NCBI RefSeq assembly: GCF_001879715.1
Contig: NZ_MNBW01000005.1
Span: 124,001-188,000 of the forward strand
Direction: 5' to 3'
Length of the DNA: 64,000 nt
Source: Nioella nitratireducens
GTDB taxonomy: Bacteria > Pseudomonadota > Alphaproteobacteria > Rhodobacterales > Rhodobacteraceae
Made by a program: the position numbers and the translations under genes. The notes beneath the pieces are model-generated. The model saw only the letters and a program-made list of their open reading frames with translations. It was not told the DNA's origin and did not search any database. Positions 62,426 to 64,000 of the stretch are shown here, one piece after another. Position 1 is the first letter of the stretch; each line of letters starts with the position of its first letter.

Positions 62426-63664
62426 TCAGCCCGCCTTGTCCAGTTCAAACGCGTCGTGCAGCGCCTGCACGGCCAGTTCCATGTATTTGCGGTCGATCAG
62501 GACCGAGACCTTGATCTCGGAGGTGGTGATCACCTTGATGTTGATGTTCTCGTCGCGCAGGGCCTGGAACATCCGGGCCGCTACGCCCGCGTGGCTGCGC
62601 ATCCCGATGCCCACGATCGAGACCTTGGCGACATTGGTGTCGGAAATCAGGTCGTGGAAGTTGATTTCGCCCCGGTCCTTGGCGTCGTTCATCGCCTGCG
62701 CCGCCCGCGCCACCTGATTGGTGGGGCAGGAAAAGGTCATGTCGGTGCGACCCTCTTCCGAGATGTTTTGCACGATCATGTCGACGTTCACGCCCGCCTC
62801 GGCCAGCGGCCCGAAGATGGCGGCGGAGACACCGGGGCGGTCGGCGACCGACACCAGGGTGACCTTGGCCTCGTCCTTGGAATAGGCGACACCTGCAACT
62901 GCGTTGGCTTCCATGACGTCCTCCTCATCGCAGACGAGGGTTCCGGCCTCGTCCGTCTGCTCTTCGAAAGAGCTGAGCACCCGAAGGCGCACCTTGTATT
63001 TCATAGCGAGTTCGACCGAGCGGGTCTGCAGCACCTTGGCCCCGAGCGAGGCCAATTCCAGCATTTCCTCGAACGCGATGCGGTCGAGCTTGCGGGCCTT
63101 GTCGCAGATGCGCGGGTCGGTGGTGTAGACGCCGTCCACATCGGTGTAGATATCGCAGCGTTCCGCGCCGAAGGCGGCGGCGAAGGCCACGGCGGTGGTG
63201 TCCGATCCACCCCGGCCGAGCGTGGTGATCCGGCCCTCGGGGCTGATGCCCTGGAAGCCCGCCACCACGGCCACTTTCATGCCCTCGCCGAACTTGGCGT
63301 TGATATTGGTGGTCGGGATTTCCTCGATCCGCGCCGAGGCGTGGGCCGAGGTGGTAACGAGCGGCACCTGCCAGCCTTGCCAGCTGCGGGCGGGGACGTC
63401 CATTTCCTGAAGCGTCAGGGCCATCAGACCGGCGGTCACGTTCTCGCCCGAGCTGACCACGGCGTCATATTCGCGGGCATCGTAGAGATGCGAGGTCTCC
63501 TCGACATAGCCCACGAGCTTGTTGGTTTCACCAGACATCGCCGAGACAATGACGATCACGTCATAGCCATTGGCAACCTCGCGCCCGACGCGCTTGGCGG
63601 CGCGGCGGATGCGGTCGAGCGTGGCGACGGACGTGCCGCCGAATTTCATCACGAGAATGGGCAT
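62426..63664 (-). CDS. lysC: Aspartate kinase
   Basis: A 412-residue enzyme that phosphorylates aspartate, the first step to lysine, threonine and methionine. The amino-acid-kinase domain begins MPILVMKFGGTSVATLDRIR and holds GRGGSDTTAVAFAAAFGAE and YTDVDGVYTTDPRI. Two ACT domains follow (VTLVSVADRPGVSAAIFGPL, then AKVSIVGIGMRSHAGVAAR), for feedback control by lysine or threonine. ATG giving MPILVMKFGG is chosen by homology. It works in the same pathway as thrC elsewhere in the window. Confidence 0.96.
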   Translation of the reverse strand: MPILVMKFGGTSVATLDRIRRAAKRVGREVANGYDVIVIVSAMSGETNKLVGYVEETSHLYDAREYDAVVSSGENVTAGLMALTLQEMDVPARSWQGWQVPLVTTSAHASARIEEIPTTNINAKFGEGMKVAVVAGFQGISPEGRITTLGRGGSDTTAVAFAAAFGAERCDIYTDVDGVYTTDPRICDKARKLDRIAFEEMLELASLGAKVLQTRSVELAMKYKVRLRVLSSFEEQTDEAGTLVCDEEDVMEANAVAGVAYSKDEAKVTLVSVADRPGVSAAIFGPLAEAGVNVDMIVQNISEEGRTDMTFSCPTNQVARAAQAMNDAKDRGEINFHDLISDTNVAKVSIVGIGMRSHAGVAARMFQALRDENINIKVITTSEIKVSVLIDRKYMELAVQALHDAFELDKAG

Positions 63665-63780
63665 GGGTTTCCAGCCGTCCCCCTTTTTGATCGGGCACTG
63701 CATAAGCCTGCCAGAGGGGACTGACAAGGGCCGTTGGCGGGGCTACGGTTCGGTGCGAAACGGACAGAGGAGGGTGAGCG

Positions 63781-64000
63781 ATGCGGTTTTCACGGGACGA
63801 GCTGGACGCGGCGGCAGGGCTGGTGAATGGGCACATGTTGCCGACGCCGCAATATCACTGGCCCGGCCTGTCGGCGGCAGCGGGGGCCGAGGTCTGGGTC
63901 AAGCATGAGAACCACGCCCCGACCGGTGCCTTCAAGGTGCGTGGCGGTATCACCTTCATGGACTGGCTGCGGCGCGAACACCCTGACAGCCCCGGTATTT
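63781..64000 (+). CDS. Threonine dehydratase-family PLP enzyme, N-terminal part
   Basis: The first 73 residues are visible; the gene runs off the right edge. The Schiff-base lysine is in KHENHAPTGAFKVRGGITFM, where serine/threonine dehydratases have the same S/N-F-K-x-R-G pattern, and QYHWPGLSAAAGAEVWVKHE is the typical lead. GGAGGGTGAGCG precedes the ATG. It may be a threonine ammonia-lyase or a related racemase/dehydratase. The lysC gene is divergent, 116 bases away. Confidence 0.85.
   Translation, partial: MRFSRDELDAAAGLVNGHMLPTPQYHWPGLSAAAGAEVWVKHENHAPTGAFKVRGGITFMDWLRREHPDSPGI

Overview
The window is chromosomal, GC-rich DNA from an alphaproteobacterium, most probably a member of the Rhodobacteraceae/Roseobacter group. 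The evidence is the aa3-oxidase assembly operon order (ctaC-ctaB-small ORF-ctaG-ctaE-surf1), the PleD-type cell-cycle response regulator, the ptsP-lysC pairing, the fused carnitine dehydrogenase/thioesterase, and many short lineage-typical proteins (DUF1467, DUF983, DUF3572, DUF2927). Coding density is very high: no gap exceeds 300 bases, and many neighbours overlap by 1 to 4 bases (ATGA, GTGA, TTGA, TGATG junctions). I see no phage, insertion sequence, plasmid module or CRISPR array.

Layout. 1-5.3 kb: end of a ThuA-like gene, tRNA-Leu(UAA), metG, an MFS transporter, an orphan ImuA-like protein and an aldo/keto reductase. 5.3-9.5 kb: a carnitine catabolic cluster with a divergent GlxA/AraC-type regulator, a beta-keto acid cleavage enzyme, an SDR and carnitine 3-dehydrogenase fused to a hotdog thioesterase. 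9.5-14.6 kb: XRE regulator, fatty acid desaturase, two permeases, Nudix hydrolase and DUF983. 14.7-16.8 kb: a compact sigma-factor module (EF-hand protein, sigma factor, small membrane protein, periplasmic metal-sensor-like protein) arranged like CnrYXH. 16.8-23.4 kb: PleD, DUF3572, MarR, HAD hydrolase, an MttB-family methyltransferase, and a two-gene H-NOX/diguanylate cyclase operon in which the H-NOX protein lacks its heme-ligating histidine. 23.5-41.7 kb: mostly housekeeping genes (carB, pabB-pabC, cfa, aspS, methylmalonyl-CoA epimerase, topA, dprA, tldD).

41.9-50.9 kb is one long co-oriented block: cytochrome c oxidase subunits II and III with heme and copper assembly factors, then surf1, thrC, an M16 protease, a GNAT and an FAD-linked 2-hydroxyacid oxidase. 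51-56 kb carries a YoaP-like GNAT, apt, a DUF2927 lipoprotein-like exported protein, an AT-rich island with a ribbon-helix-helix protein, and mtnP. 56.4-59.3 kb is a divergent SHMT-like PLP enzyme/LysR pair with an intergenic inverted repeat. 59.4-64 kb ends with GNAT, ptsP, lysC and the start of a threonine-dehydratase-family gene.

Most unusual items: the H-NOX protein without heme ligands beside a diguanylate cyclase; the CnrYXH-like sigma module with an EF-hand neighbour; an atypical insert of about 46 codons inside aspS; two copies of a helically phased 11-bp tandem repeat, both between convergent genes; a 47-bp palindromic intergenic element; and three well-formed inverted repeats next to a marR, a lysR and ctaC.
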